Of a stretch of DNA of 64,000 nt, positions 35,791-44,347 are shown one piece after another (position 1 is the stretch's first letter; every line of letters starts with the position of its first letter). A model generated the notes under the pieces. The model had not been told where the DNA came from, did no database searches, and saw only the letters and a program-made list of their open reading frames with translations. The position numbers were made by a program, and so were the translations under genes. Source of the stretch: Pseudomonadota bacterium (GTDB lineage: Bacteria > Pseudomonadota > Gammaproteobacteria > Pseudomonadales > Moraxellaceae); NCBI GenBank assembly GCA_023393635.1, contig JAEWKT010000018.1:6567-70566 (forward strand), given 5' to 3'.

Positions 35791-36330
35791 ATGGCCAGCC
35801 TATTGGATGACGTATTGATGTGTATGAAAGGGCTAAGCATTAAAACCGCTGATCTTGACGATGTAGACAGTATCTATCACATTCAAGCCAGTTGTTATGA
35901 ATCACCATATCTAGAGCAGGTTGAGTCTTTTTTTAGTAAAATTGCTAAAACTGCCAATAGCTGTTGGATCGCTCACCTGAATGGGCAAACAGTTGCTTAT
36001 TTAATTTGCCTGCCTGTTAATGCCCATACTTTTCCTGCCTTAAATGCCACCATTTTTGAACTATGCCACTCGCCCACATTATTGTATTTGCATGATCTGG
36101 CAGTACATCCTGATTCTCGTAGCTTTGGTGCAGGCCAACAGCTGATTAAACAGGCTATTAGTTATGCTAAGCAACAACAATTGCAAAATATAGGTTTAAT
36201 TGCAGTACAAGGTTCTACAGCGTATTGGCAAAAACAGGGATTTGAAATTAGTTGTGCCACATCACATGGCATTGCGCAGAAATTAAAAAGTTTTGGTTCA
36301 GATGCTGTGTTTATGCTGCACCAGTTATAA
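35791..36330 (+). CDS. GNAT-family N-acetyltransferase
   Basis: Acetyl-CoA-dependent acetyltransferase of 179 residues; the substrate is unknown. The acetyl-CoA loop is 'LAVHPDSRSFGAGQQLIKQA', preceded by 'LLYLHD' and followed by 'QNIGLIAVQGSTAYWQKQGF', the usual GNAT order. The start is uncertain: ATG at 35791 has no clear ribosome site and ATG at 35818 or 35824 would remove 9-11 residues with no loss of the fold. A convergent lipoprotein gene follows. Confidence 0.8.
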   Translation: MASLLDDVLMCMKGLSIKTADLDDVDSIYHIQASCYESPYLEQVESFFSKIAKTANSCWIAHLNGQTVAYLICLPVNAHTFPALNATIFELCHSPTLLYLHDLAVHPDSRSFGAGQQLIKQAISYAKQQQLQNIGLIAVQGSTAYWQKQGFEISCATSHGIAQKLKSFGSDAVFMLHQL

Positions 36331-36340
36331 ATGACAATTA

Positions 36341-36367
36341 AAAAAGCCCACTGTTAAACAGTAGGCT
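36341..36367 (-). terminator. intrinsic terminator of the glycine-zipper gene
   Basis: Stem AGCCCACTGT/ACAGTAGGCT (36345-36354, 36358-36367) with one mismatch and a 3-nt loop; on the minus strand it ends in several T. Confidence 0.7.
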
Positions 36368-36407
36368 CATTACCACCGCTTTGCGCGCTGGTTTGTCACA
36401 CCATCAA

Positions 36408-36785
36408 TTAACGACGGTTTTGCTGTGCTTCACTTGCTGCCGCGCCCGCTGCGCCACCCACGGCTGCGCCAATTGCTGCACCACCTGCACCGCCCTGTTT
36501 CTCACCGACTACAGCACCAATGGCACTACCAATCGCCCCAGCAATACTGGTTTGTGTGCTGGCACCTGTTGCATTGGTTCCTAAACCAGTCCCTGCGGCT
36601 GCACCAATTGCACTACCTGTACGCCCGCCTGCTTTTTGTCCAACAGCAGCACCTGCCGCACCCGCTGCAGCGGCTGCACCAATACGGTTTTGGCTAGGGG
36701 TAGCAGTTGCACAAGCACCCAAAACCATGGCACTGGCCAATGTGGAAGTAATTAGTAAAGCTTTGGTGGTTTTAAAATGACTCAT
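36408..36785 (-). CDS. glycine-zipper outer-membrane lipoprotein
   Basis: Small lipoprotein of 125 residues from the start at 36785, which has AAGGAG upstream; an in-frame ATG at 36836 would add 17 polar residues. The signal peptide ends with lipobox Leu-Gly-Ala-Cys ('MVLGACATATPSQN'). The rest is almost wholly Gly/Ala in repeating small-x-x-x-small patterns ('GAAVGQKAGGRTGSAIGAAA', 'GGAAIGAAVGGAAGAAASEA'), typical of glycine-zipper proteins that pack in membranes, such as SlyB/Rcs-related families. Function unknown. Confidence 0.82.
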   Translation of the reverse strand: MSHFKTTKALLITSTLASAMVLGACATATPSQNRIGAAAAAGAAGAAVGQKAGGRTGSAIGAAAGTGLGTNATGASTQTSIAGAIGSAIGAVVGEKQGGAGGAAIGAAVGGAAGAAASEAQQNRR

Positions 36786-36987
36786 GATGGTTTGCTCCTT
36801 GTTGCCAGATATACCGATCAGTTCGGCAATCAGCATTTCATTTATGCCGCTATGGTAGCGTAAGGGACCAACAGGTTTGGTATTGCCTTATAGAAGATAT
36901 TATTAGTTTTATGTATATTGAGTAGATATATAGCATTTAACCGCGTGTGCTTATTATTTAGTCAATATTTTCTGGTTATTTTTATTC

Positions 36988-37794
36988 ATGACAACTCAAT
37001 TAAACCCAGCCAAACAATTTGCCGTGGTTGGCAATCCGATTGCGCATTCGCGTTCACCAGAACTTCATCAGGCTTTTGGCGAAGCATGCAATATTTGTCT
37101 TAATTATCAAAAAATTCTTGCGCCATTAGAGGGATTTACGGATTGTGTAAAGGCATTTTTTGCCGAAGGTGGTAACGGTTTAAATATCACCGTGCCATTT
37201 AAACAACAGGCATTTGAGCTATGTGACCATTTAAGTACCCGCGCAGAAGTAGCAGGTGCAGTCAATACCATGTGGCAGCAAGACGGCAAGCTGTATGGTG
37301 ACAATACTGACGGGCAAGGTTTAGTCGATGCCTTACAGTATTTAAACTGGAATTTGAAGCAGGCCAAAATACTCATTTTAGGGGCTGGCGGAGCAACGCG
37401 TGGGGTAATTTTACCGTTAGTGCATGCTGGGGCGCACCACGTGGTGATTGCAAACCGCACTAAGGCACGGGCACAGCAACTGGTAGATGATGTGCAACCT
37501 TTTGTGGGCACTGCTATCCTTGACGCCATTGGACTTGACCAGCTTATTGGGGAGTTTGACATTATCATTAATGCCACATCGGCCAGTTTATCAGGTGAAG
37601 TGCTGTTACTGCCCCCTGAGCTTAAGTTTAAGTATGCCTATGAAATGGCCTATGGCAAACCCTCTAGCTTTTTACAGCAAGCCCAGGAACGGCAAGTGCC
37701 TGTCAGTGATGGCTTTAGTATGCTGGTAGGGCAAGCGTCTGAAGCATTTTTTATGTGGAATGGTGTCAAACCTGACCTGCATGATTTTTTATAG
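36988..37794 (+). CDS. aroE: shikimate dehydrogenase
   Basis: NADPH-dependent reduction of 3-dehydroshikimate in aromatic amino-acid synthesis, 268 residues. Shikimate binding: 'NPIAHSRSPELHQAF' and the catalytic Lys in 'NITVPFKQQAFELCD'. 'NTDGQGLVDAL' and the cofactor loop 'ILGAGGATRGVILPL' are intact, as is 'ANRTKARAQQL' for NADPH phosphate. It stands alone, followed by 260 nt of non-coding sequence. Confidence 0.95.
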   Translation: MTTQLNPAKQFAVVGNPIAHSRSPELHQAFGEACNICLNYQKILAPLEGFTDCVKAFFAEGGNGLNITVPFKQQAFELCDHLSTRAEVAGAVNTMWQQDGKLYGDNTDGQGLVDALQYLNWNLKQAKILILGAGGATRGVILPLVHAGAHHVVIANRTKARAQQLVDDVQPFVGTAILDAIGLDQLIGEFDIIINATSASLSGEVLLLPPELKFKYAYEMAYGKPSSFLQQAQERQVPVSDGFSMLVGQASEAFFMWNGVKPDLHDFL

Positions 37795-38057
37795 TACGCT
37801 TTTTATAATGCGTTTTAAAGTGCCCTGATATGGTTTTGCTGATGCACAGGCCCTCATGGCAGGTATTTCTGGCTTGGCATGCCCAGATAAATTGATTGAC
37901 GTGCCGCATGGAGTTGCTTTTCTGACAGAAAAATATGTGTCGGGCATCAATGCTTTTAGGCACTTTCCCACGGATAATTTAGGTTATCGGGTTATCTTCC
38001 GTAGCACACATTTAATGCTACCAGATGCCTCCACTATTCTTGTCAGGGTTGAACCTC

Positions 38058-39878
38058 ATGCCAACTTATAAAGCTCCCTTACGCGACGTGCGTTTTTTAA
38101 TGAATGAAGTGCTGGACTTTCCAGCTCATTTTCAGACCCTGTCCAATGGTGATTCGGCTGATGCTGATACAATAGATATGATTTTAGAGGGCGCGGCTGA
38201 TCTGTGCGAAAACGTGCTTGCTCCATTGTATCAATCTGGCGATGCCGAAGGCTGTCATTTTGACAATGGCAATGTCACGACGCCAAAAGGTTATAAAGAA
38301 GCCTATGACCAGTATGTACAGGGCGGCTGGCAAGGACTGTCATATCCAGAAGAGTTTGGCGGCCAGAACCTACCGATGTCATTAAATCTGATTAAATCTG
38401 AAATGATGGGTACAGCCAACTGGTCATTTACCATGTATCCTGGTTTAAGTGCTGGCTGTATGAATACCATTTTGCAGTTTGGTACTGACGAGCAAAAAAA
38501 TACCTATATGCCAAAACTGGTTGAAGGAACTTGGAGCGGCACCATGTGCTTAACCGAGCCTCAATGCGGTACAGACCTGGGTCAGGTGAAAACCAAAGCC
38601 GAACCAAATGATGATGGTACATTCAAACTATACGGTACCAAAATCTTTATTTCTGCGGGTGAACATGACCTGACTGAAAATATTATTCATATTGTACTGG
38701 CACGCCTGCCAAATGCACCAAAAGGGACACGTGGTATTTCCCTGTTTATCGTGCCTAAGTTCCTCATCAATGAAGATGGTTCAGTGGGTGAGCGTAATCC
38801 TGTGTTCTGTGGTTCGATTGAACATAAAATGGGCATCAAAGCTTCTGCAACCGCGGTATTGAACTTTGACGGTGCCATTGGTTACCTGATTGGTAAAGAA
38901 AACGAAGGTTTACATGCCATGTTTACCTTTATGAACACAGCCCGTATTGGGACTGCGGTTCAGGGTATTTCTCATGCTGAGCTATCGTTCCAGGGTGCAT
39001 TACCTTACGCCAAAGACCGTATGTCCATGCGCGCACTATCTGGCAAAAAAGATGCCGATAAAGTGGCTGATGCAATTATTCACCATGCCGATGTACGCCG
39101 CATGCTGCTCACGCAAAAAGCCGTAGCCGAAGGCGGCCGTGCCATGATTTATCATGCTGCACAAATTGCTGACAAAATGACGGATAGTTTAAGCAAAGGC
39201 GATCAAGCTGGCTTTGATTACTGGGATGACAAACTGGGCTTCTATACCCCAATTTTAAAAGGCTTCTTAACTGAGCTTGGCTTGGAATCTGCCAATTTGG
39301 GCATGCAGGTATTTGGTGGTCATGGCTATATTCAAGAATGGGGCATGGAGCAAATTGCACGTGATGCACGTATTTCTACCCTGTATGAAGGCACCACTGG
39401 GATTCAGGCACTGGATTTATTAGGCCGTAAAGTACTGTTGTCTTCTAAAGGTAAAGCAGTTCGTGATTACACCGCAGAAATTTTAAAATTCTGTAGCCGT
39501 AATGCCCGCAATAAACAGATGCGTCGCTATGTGTGGGATTTAACCAAAATATGTGCGCAGTGGAATACGTTAACGCTACGTTTGATGCTCACTGCACGTA
39601 AAGACCGCGATATGGTGTCATCTGCTTCTGTCGATTACCTGATGTATTCTGGCTATGCCATGATGGCTTATTTCTGGGCACAAATGGCCACTGTGGCGTT
39701 GGAAAAATTAGAAATTGGCGGCAATGATTCTGCCGAATTTTATCAAGCAAAACTTCAGCTTGCTGAGTTCTATTTTGACCGCCTGTTACCACGTGCTTCA
39801 GGTCATGCCGAGGCACTGGTTGCGCCATCACGCTCACTCACCCAGTTAGCACCAGAACACTTTAGCTTTGACTATTAA
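38058..39878 (+). CDS. acyl-CoA dehydrogenase (~600-aa type)
   Basis: FAD-dependent first step of fatty-acid beta-oxidation, 606 residues from the ATG at 38058 (Met-Pro-Thr-Tyr-Lys), with AGGG upstream. The N-terminal domain, the middle domain ('GTMCLTEPQCGTDLGQVKTK') and the C-terminal catalytic region ('MQVFGGHGYIQEWGMEQIAR', 'RISTLYEGTTGIQALDLLGR') match the long acyl-CoA dehydrogenases of Pseudomonas and Acinetobacter, with an extra C-terminal domain. The Glu in 'LYEGTTG' is the likely catalytic base. Substrate chain length is not clear from sequence. Confidence 0.9.
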   Translation: MPTYKAPLRDVRFLMNEVLDFPAHFQTLSNGDSADADTIDMILEGAADLCENVLAPLYQSGDAEGCHFDNGNVTTPKGYKEAYDQYVQGGWQGLSYPEEFGGQNLPMSLNLIKSEMMGTANWSFTMYPGLSAGCMNTILQFGTDEQKNTYMPKLVEGTWSGTMCLTEPQCGTDLGQVKTKAEPNDDGTFKLYGTKIFISAGEHDLTENIIHIVLARLPNAPKGTRGISLFIVPKFLINEDGSVGERNPVFCGSIEHKMGIKASATAVLNFDGAIGYLIGKENEGLHAMFTFMNTARIGTAVQGISHAELSFQGALPYAKDRMSMRALSGKKDADKVADAIIHHADVRRMLLTQKAVAEGGRAMIYHAAQIADKMTDSLSKGDQAGFDYWDDKLGFYTPILKGFLTELGLESANLGMQVFGGHGYIQEWGMEQIARDARISTLYEGTTGIQALDLLGRKVLLSSKGKAVRDYTAEILKFCSRNARNKQMRRYVWDLTKICAQWNTLTLRLMLTARKDRDMVSSASVDYLMYSGYAMMAYFWAQMATVALEKLEIGGNDSAEFYQAKLQLAEFYFDRLLPRASGHAEALVAPSRSLTQLAPEHFSFDY

Positions 39879-39910
39879 TTCAAATAGTTAGCATTTGTTG
39901 TTTAGCAACA

Positions 39911-39949
39911 AAAAAGGGTGCTTATAATTAAGCACCCTTTTTAATTTTT
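39911..39949 (+). terminator. intrinsic terminator after the acyl-CoA dehydrogenase gene
   Basis: A 14-bp perfect stem AAAAAGGGTGCTTA/TAAGCACCCTTTTT (39911-39924, 39929-39942) with a TAAT loop, then AATTTTT. Confidence 0.9.
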
Positions 39950-40090
39950 GGTCATAGACTTTATTGAAAGATAAGGTTAAAAAATAAGACAAGAGACCAA
40001 AATGAAACGAGGAACCTAAGCTAAAAAACTTATGACTAATGTCCAGAGGAATGTTAAGCAATAATTTTTAAGCGATGATATAAAGCTTGT

Positions 40091-40723
40091 CTATATATTC
40101 GCAGCCGTCAGTACATACTCACGTGAACCTGTCGACAAAGCATTTGTCAGGGTTGCACTTGAATTTGGCTCAAAACGCAGCTTGCCCTGCCCTTCTTGTT
40201 TAAAGCTCCATACCTCGCGATTGGGTAAAATCAGCATAATATGTTGACCGTTACCTGTTACCGTCCATACTGCTGTTTCTTTTTCTAGCATAGAATTTAC
40301 CTTGCCTTGCTGCACCAAAGTGCGTATGGCAGAACCATCTGGCAGCAAAGTTAACGCAATGTCTATTTTTTCTCGACCACACTGGCTTGATTGAACATTA
40401 CAGGGAATTTGACCTGTGTAGCGTCCCGCAAAGTGCTCAATAATTTGCGGTGCAGGTATAACATGGGCTACTTCTGTGGTGTCACTCACTTCAAGCATAT
40501 TTTGGCTATTGTTTTGACTATTAAGGTAGCGCACCGCTGAAGCAGCTTCACTTAACGCCATGGAAGATGCCTGGGCAGAATGTGCTAGTCGCTCTTCACG
40601 CTGGTCTTTTTGTTGACTACGTAAATCTAAACTATTGCTGCAACCAGCGACTACGAGCACGCTTAAAGCAACCACGCCATGAAAGCCTATCTTTAATTTA
40701 TCTCTATGTTTATATATTTTCAT
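40091..40723 (-). CDS. NlpE-like copper/stress lipoprotein
   Basis: Lipoprotein of 210 residues with lipobox Val-Ala-Gly-Cys ('VLVVAGCSNSLDLR'). The mature C-terminal half resembles the NlpE N-terminal domain: 'FAGRYTGQIPCNVQSSQCGR' followed by 'IDIALTLLPDGSAIR'. NlpE uses a Cys-x-x-Cys pair; here the Cys are six residues apart, so metal or disulfide chemistry may differ. Between them lies a polar linker with Gln, Ser and Asn. The role in envelope stress is inferred from the family only. Confidence 0.65.
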   Translation of the reverse strand: MKIYKHRDKLKIGFHGVVALSVLVVAGCSNSLDLRSQQKDQREERLAHSAQASSMALSEAASAVRYLNSQNNSQNMLEVSDTTEVAHVIPAPQIIEHFAGRYTGQIPCNVQSSQCGREKIDIALTLLPDGSAIRTLVQQGKVNSMLEKETAVWTVTGNGQHIMLILPNREVWSFKQEGQGKLRFEPNSSATLTNALSTGSREYVLTAANI

Positions 40724-41094
40724 TTATCTCTATCGCCTATTTTGCTCTTGGTGAAGATATATACTTAAGGACGAAAAAATTAATCAAATTGTGAACTTCA
40801 CCATCTGGGGTGGAATGATTGTATATAAACATAGGCTGCAAATTGAGCAGGCTTTAGTGCTTCTATTGTGACTTTTATTTATTTTACTTATCAATAAGGC
40901 GGTTTTAGCAACATGTATTAACGCAATAAGCTTGCGTTGTTATTTTGCTGCTATCTCGGCACAAATATGACACAAAATGCTTAGTTTAAAAATGTGACGC
41001 AGCCTTTATATATAAAGAGAGATTGCTTTGATGTGATTTTTTAGTACGTCAACGCATCTGTTAACATCGTTTGGTTTATGGAGGCATTGCGACA
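40724..41094. other. 371-nt AT-rich intergenic region with one hairpin
   Basis: No gene is seen. It holds the divergent promoters of the NlpE-like and PspC genes. A stem AACGCAA/TTGCGTT (40920-40926, 40932-40938) with a 5-nt loop is followed by GTTATTTT, resembling a weak terminator. The rest shows no repeat that I could find. Confidence 0.6.
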
Positions 41095-41334
41095 ATGGCA
41101 AATTTGGGTTTATATCGTTCGCGTCGTCACAACATGATTGCAGGGGTAATGGGTGGTATTGCAGATCGTTATGGCTGGAGCCCAACCTTACTGCGCATTG
41201 TTTTTGTGATTTTATCGATTTCTAGTGCTGGTTTTCCAGGTATTTTAGTGTATCTGGTGCTTTGGCTGGTCATGCCTAAAAAGCCACCAGTGATTGAACA
41301 TCATGAACCCAGCAATTTAAAAACTATTAATTAA
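41095..41334 (+). CDS. PspC-domain membrane protein
   Basis: Small membrane protein of 79 residues from the ATG at 41095, which has GGAGG upstream; the frame is also open to 41071. It is a PspC domain: 'YRSRRHNMIAGVMGGIADRY' then 'TLLRIVFVILSIS' and 'FPGILVYLVLWLVMPKK', two membrane helices. In E. coli PspC activates the phage-shock response with PspB; no psp genes are near, so this is a stand-alone member of unknown role. Confidence 0.88.
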   Translation: MANLGLYRSRRHNMIAGVMGGIADRYGWSPTLLRIVFVILSISSAGFPGILVYLVLWLVMPKKPPVIEHHEPSNLKTIN

Positions 41335-41335
41335 A

Positions 41336-41352
41336 GTATTCGTAGCGAATAC
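41336..41352 (+). other. small hairpin after the PspC gene
   Basis: Inverted repeat GTATTCG-TAG-CGAATAC directly after the stop codon, with no T run. It may stabilise the mRNA end; the proper terminator follows at 41378. Confidence 0.5.
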
Positions 41353-41377
41353 TCAATTAACTGGTCTTCAATAGATA

Positions 41378-41406
41378 AACCTTTAGCGCAGTGCTAAAGG
41401 TTTTTT
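41378..41406 (+). terminator. intrinsic terminator of the PspC gene
   Basis: Stem AACCTTTAGC/GCTAAAGGTT (41378-41387, 41393-41402) with a 5-nt loop; six T (41401-41406) start in the last stem bases and continue past it. Confidence 0.88.
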
Positions 41407-41446
41407 GCCTTTCATTGATTGCTATGTCTACTATTCAATTACTCAA

Positions 41447-41854
41447 CTACTCCACATCACTGACAAAGGCTAAATCACTTAAGCCTGCTTTACTGGCGCG
41501 TGCCATGACCTGTGCCACAGTATCATAACGCGCATTTTTATCGGCACGAATCTGTAGGGATGGCTTTTTGGCTTCCTGAGCCGCAGCATTCATACGGGTT
41601 GCCAGCTCATCTAAGCCAATGCTGTCCCGATCCCAACTAACCTGACCATTGGCATTAATATTAATGGTGATAACTTTAGGGGGCTGCTCAATCTGTGAGG
41701 CATCAGTTTTGGGTAAGGTTAATGGAATGGCGGGATTGATGACTGTGGCGGTGACCAAAAAAATAATCATTAACACCAGCATAATGTCAATTAAGGGAAT
41801 GAGATTCATCTCATTCATGCCTTGTTCGTTTTCTTCTCCCAAATTAAACGCCAT
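41447..41854 (-). CDS. exbD: ExbD, TonB-system energy-transducing protein
   Basis: Inner-membrane partner of ExbB that couples the proton gradient to TonB, 135 residues. One N-terminal helix with the essential Asp in 'NLIPLIDIMLVLMIIFLVTA', then a periplasmic domain ('RADKNARYDTVAQVMARASK'). It lies 1 nt or less from exbB and is the last gene of tonB-exbB-exbD. Confidence 0.93.
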   Translation of the reverse strand: MAFNLGEENEQGMNEMNLIPLIDIMLVLMIIFLVTATVINPAIPLTLPKTDASQIEQPPKVITININANGQVSWDRDSIGLDELATRMNAAAQEAKKPSLQIRADKNARYDTVAQVMARASKAGLSDLAFVSDVE

Positions 41855-42481
41855 TTAAACTTGACCTCCCACCAGTGTACTGGCAGAGTTTTGCTTATGG
41901 GCAACTTGCTCAGGTGCCGTGCTGCCAGGTAACAAGTTTTCAATTAAAACGCTGTGGGCTTTATCATGTAAAGCGTGATTTAACACACGATTCATACGCG
42001 TACAAATGTTATAAGCAAGCACCGCAGGAATCGCTACCGCCAAACCCAGACCCGTCATAATTAATGCTTCACCCACAGGCGCGGCCACTTGCGCCAGACC
42101 TGCCTGCCCTGTATTGCCAATAGCAACCAGTGCATGAAAAATACCCCACACCGTCCCAAACAAACCCACAAATGGTGCGACAGAAGCAATGGTGCCTAGC
42201 ACAGATAAGCCACGCTCGGCATTCATACGCGAACGTGCCATTTGCTGCAAAAGTACTTGTTCAGCCACCGTTTTACGCTGTTCAAGAGTGAGCTGGCTAA
42301 AACGAGATTTTAATTGCTCAACTGCCGTGCTTAATGAGTTTAAGGCAGCTTCCTTGGCCTGGCGTGTGGCCATTAGGCGTAAAATAAACACACACCACGT
42401 GGCAATAGACATGGCAAGCAACACAAAATACAAGGTTTTACTGATTGCATCAGCATGTTGCCAGTAAATTGAAAAGTTCAT
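41855..42481 (-). CDS. exbB: ExbB, TonB-system proton channel protein
   Basis: MotA/TolQ/ExbB-family channel protein, 208 residues from the ATG at 42481, which has GAGGAG upstream. Three helices; the conserved 'GLSVLGTIASVAPFVGLFGTVWG' and 'GLAQVAAPVGEALIMTGLGL' are present. The frame is open to 42556 but that stretch overlaps tonB. Gene order tonB-exbB-exbD matches Acinetobacter and Pseudomonas. Confidence 0.93.
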   Translation of the reverse strand: MNFSIYWQHADAISKTLYFVLLAMSIATWCVFILRLMATRQAKEAALNSLSTAVEQLKSRFSQLTLEQRKTVAEQVLLQQMARSRMNAERGLSVLGTIASVAPFVGLFGTVWGIFHALVAIGNTGQAGLAQVAAPVGEALIMTGLGLAVAIPAVLAYNICTRMNRVLNHALHDKAHSVLIENLLPGSTAPEQVAHKQNSASTLVGGQV

Positions 42482-42497
42482 GAAGCCTTGCTCCTCA

Positions 42498-43268
42498 TTA
42501 ATTGGGTAAATTGAGTTCAAATGGTTGAATGGTATAAGAAGGCACAGCAACACCATTGACCCGATGTGGTGTAAACGTCGCTCGCTTTAGGGCATTGGCC
42601 ACTTTTTGATCCAGCGCATTAATACCTGATGACGACACCACCTGTACTGCTTCTACTTTGCCGCTCGTCGTAATGGTAATTTTAAGTTTGACCGTCCGTG
42701 CCTGGCCTTTTAAATCACGTTCAGTAACGCTTAACCGAGGCGGCTTAATATAGGACACGCCCTCTACCAAAACAGGCGTATTGGAAGCGACTGGCTCAGG
42801 TTTTGGCTGTGGCCTTGGCTGGGGTTGCGGCTCAGGCTGTGGTTTAGGAGTTTGCGGCATGATGGGTTCTGGCACTATAGGTTCAGGTGTGACAGGTGCA
42901 ACCACCGCTTGCGGTTGTTTAGAAGGTGTTGGCGTGGTCAATACAGGTTTTGGTTTAGGGACTGGCTGCGGCTTTGGCTGCGCTTTTACCACTTTAACTT
43001 CTTTGGGTTTGATGGGTTTTTTAGGCAGCTCTTTTGGCTTGGGCTGTGGCGGTGTTGGTTGTTCAGGTTTGGGTGGTGTAATTTCTACAAAGCGCACTGC
43101 TATAGGTTTTGGTTGGTCAAGCAAGGGAATAGGTTTGGGTGTAAATGTGGCAAGGGCAGCCAGCACAATCACATGAGCCACCAGTACGGCCACCACAATA
43201 CCCAGCGCACGACGTGACATTGCCGTTGCTTTTGCCGGAGTCTTTTCTGCCTGAATTGTTGCAGCCAT
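42498..43268 (-). CDS. tonB: TonB energy transducer
   Basis: Spans the periplasm to drive uptake of iron-siderophore, haem and vitamin B12 complexes through outer-membrane receptors, 256 residues. An N-terminal membrane anchor (about residues 23-43) is followed by a long Pro/Lys/Gln/Glu-rich spacer made of repeated Pro-Lys, Pro-Gln and Pro-Glu steps (about residues 45-160), then the TonB C-terminal domain 'LKGQARTVKLKITITTSGKV' with 'VVSSSGINALDQKVANALKRA'. It is the first gene of the operon; a promoter with a Fur-box-like palindrome lies upstream. Confidence 0.93.
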   Translation of the reverse strand: MAATIQAEKTPAKATAMSRRALGIVVAVLVAHVIVLAALATFTPKPIPLLDQPKPIAVRFVEITPPKPEQPTPPQPKPKELPKKPIKPKEVKVVKAQPKPQPVPKPKPVLTTPTPSKQPQAVVAPVTPEPIVPEPIMPQTPKPQPEPQPQPRPQPKPEPVASNTPVLVEGVSYIKPPRLSVTERDLKGQARTVKLKITITTSGKVEAVQVVSSSGINALDQKVANALKRATFTPHRVNGVAVPSYTIQPFELNLPN

Positions 43269-43393
43269 GAATCGTTACCTATTCATTAGGACTCTTAAAG
43301 TGAAGCACATGCGGCCAAGCAACATCCTTATAACCAATACATTTACGACGCCAAGCTTACTTGCTTTTCATGCACATTAGATTTACAAGAGCT

Positions 43394-43423
43394 ATAATAA
43401 ATGAGAAGTGTTTTCATTTGCAA
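43394..43423 (-). promoter_or_regulatory. tonB promoter overlapped by a Fur-box-like palindrome
   Basis: On the minus strand TTGCAA (plus 43418-43423) and TATTAT (plus 43394-43399) are 18 nt apart. The 15-nt palindrome TGAGAAGTGTTTTCA (43402-43416) sits in the spacer and matches the Fur consensus TGATAATCATTATCA at 10 of 15 positions. It fits iron repression of tonB-exbBD. The 5' leader would be about 120 nt. Confidence 0.6.
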
Positions 43424-43599
43424 TCACTTTCTACAAAGAATTAAACTTGCTTATGCTTTTATTACATTTTTTATATTCCTGACATGGGATTACTTTGGGG
43501 GCTGGTTTTATTATTCTTTGGTCTAGTGAGCTTTAAATTTAGCATTTAGGCCAATGACTTAAAGCGCAAACTGTTACAGTTTTAGCCATAAAATCTAAA
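43424..43599. other. intergenic sequence between the tonB promoter and the acyltransferase gene
   Basis: Part of a 331-nt gap. Besides the tonB promoter I see no clear gene. A 21-residue hydrophobic plus-strand frame (ATG at 43484 to TAG at 43549) has no ribosome site. Confidence 0.4.
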
Positions 43600-44244
43600 A
43601 TGCACATTTTTATGATGGAACATCTTACTTTTCCTACAGCTCCACCAAAATTGCCCAAGCGTGGCAATGCATTAAGCAAAATAGTATGGCGCAATTTGTT
43701 TTTAGCCCAAGGCTGGCAAATTAAAGGTGAGATACCCAATATTAATAAAGCGGTGCTTATTGGCGCACCGCATACTTCTAATTTAGACGGGTGGTACGCG
43801 TTTTTAGCCATTATGGGTCTGGGTGTGAATATTACTATTATGGGTAAAGATAGTTTATTTAAGCCACCTTTTAGGCGATTTTTTAAATGGCTAAAATTGA
43901 TGCCAGTGCAGCGGCATAGTTCTACAGGTTTAGTGGATCAAGTGAACGCTGAGTTTGATAAACAACAGGCCATGTGGATTGGTATTGCGCCAGAAGGCAC
44001 ACGCATGGGCGCCAAACAATGGAAAAGTGGCTTTTATCATATTGCTGTTAAAGCACAAGTCCCCATTATTATGGTGGGTCTAGATTATGCCAAGCGACAG
44101 ATTATTTTTTTAGGCACATTTTATCCCACTGGGGATTATGCGCACGACTTGCCGCTCATTATTGCGCACTATAAAGGCTTAACGCCATATCATCTGGACA
44201 AGTTATCTGATCCGCTGAAAACCAGGCTATCAGGCACGCCCTAA
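43600..44244 (+). CDS. PlsC-like lysophospholipid acyltransferase
   Basis: Glycerophosphate/lysophospholipid acyltransferase-fold enzyme, 214 residues. The catalytic H-x4-D motif is 'GAPHTSNLDGWYAF', and the phosphate-binding Glu-Gly-Thr-Arg is in 'IGIAPEGTRMGAKQWK', both intact. It lacks strong membrane helices and may act at the inner-membrane surface. Several in-frame Met (43600, 43612, 43615) are possible starts and none has a clear ribosome site. A patatin lipoprotein follows. Confidence 0.85.
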   Translation: MHIFMMEHLTFPTAPPKLPKRGNALSKIVWRNLFLAQGWQIKGEIPNINKAVLIGAPHTSNLDGWYAFLAIMGLGVNITIMGKDSLFKPPFRRFFKWLKLMPVQRHSSTGLVDQVNAEFDKQQAMWIGIAPEGTRMGAKQWKSGFYHIAVKAQVPIIMVGLDYAKRQIIFLGTFYPTGDYAHDLPLIIAHYKGLTPYHLDKLSDPLKTRLSGTP

Positions 44245-44347
44245 AAATAAGTCCACGTATGTCAACGTTAATGACAAAATTTAGCTTGCCTTTAAATAGT
44301 AGGCTTTTATGATAAAGCCATTCTTTTAAGTATGGCCTGTTAAATTG

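Noticed and set aside
36381..36780. Overlapping plus-strand frames rich in His, Leu, Pro or Cys opposite the glycine-zipper gene
   Set aside because: Shadows of the Gly/Ala-rich minus-strand gene, which has a signal peptide, lipobox and ribosome site.
36408..36785. Gly/Ala repeats considered as a tandem DNA repeat
   Set aside because: The repetition is at protein level; the underlying DNA is not a regular tandem repeat.
42781..43217. Long plus-strand frames rich in Gly/Cys or Arg/Trp opposite tonB
   Set aside because: They are the antisense of the Pro-rich TonB spacer; the repeat composition keeps the opposite frames open.
43484..43549. A 21-residue hydrophobic frame upstream of the acyltransferase gene
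   Set aside because: No ribosome site; low-complexity hydrophobic frames arise by chance in AT-rich DNA.
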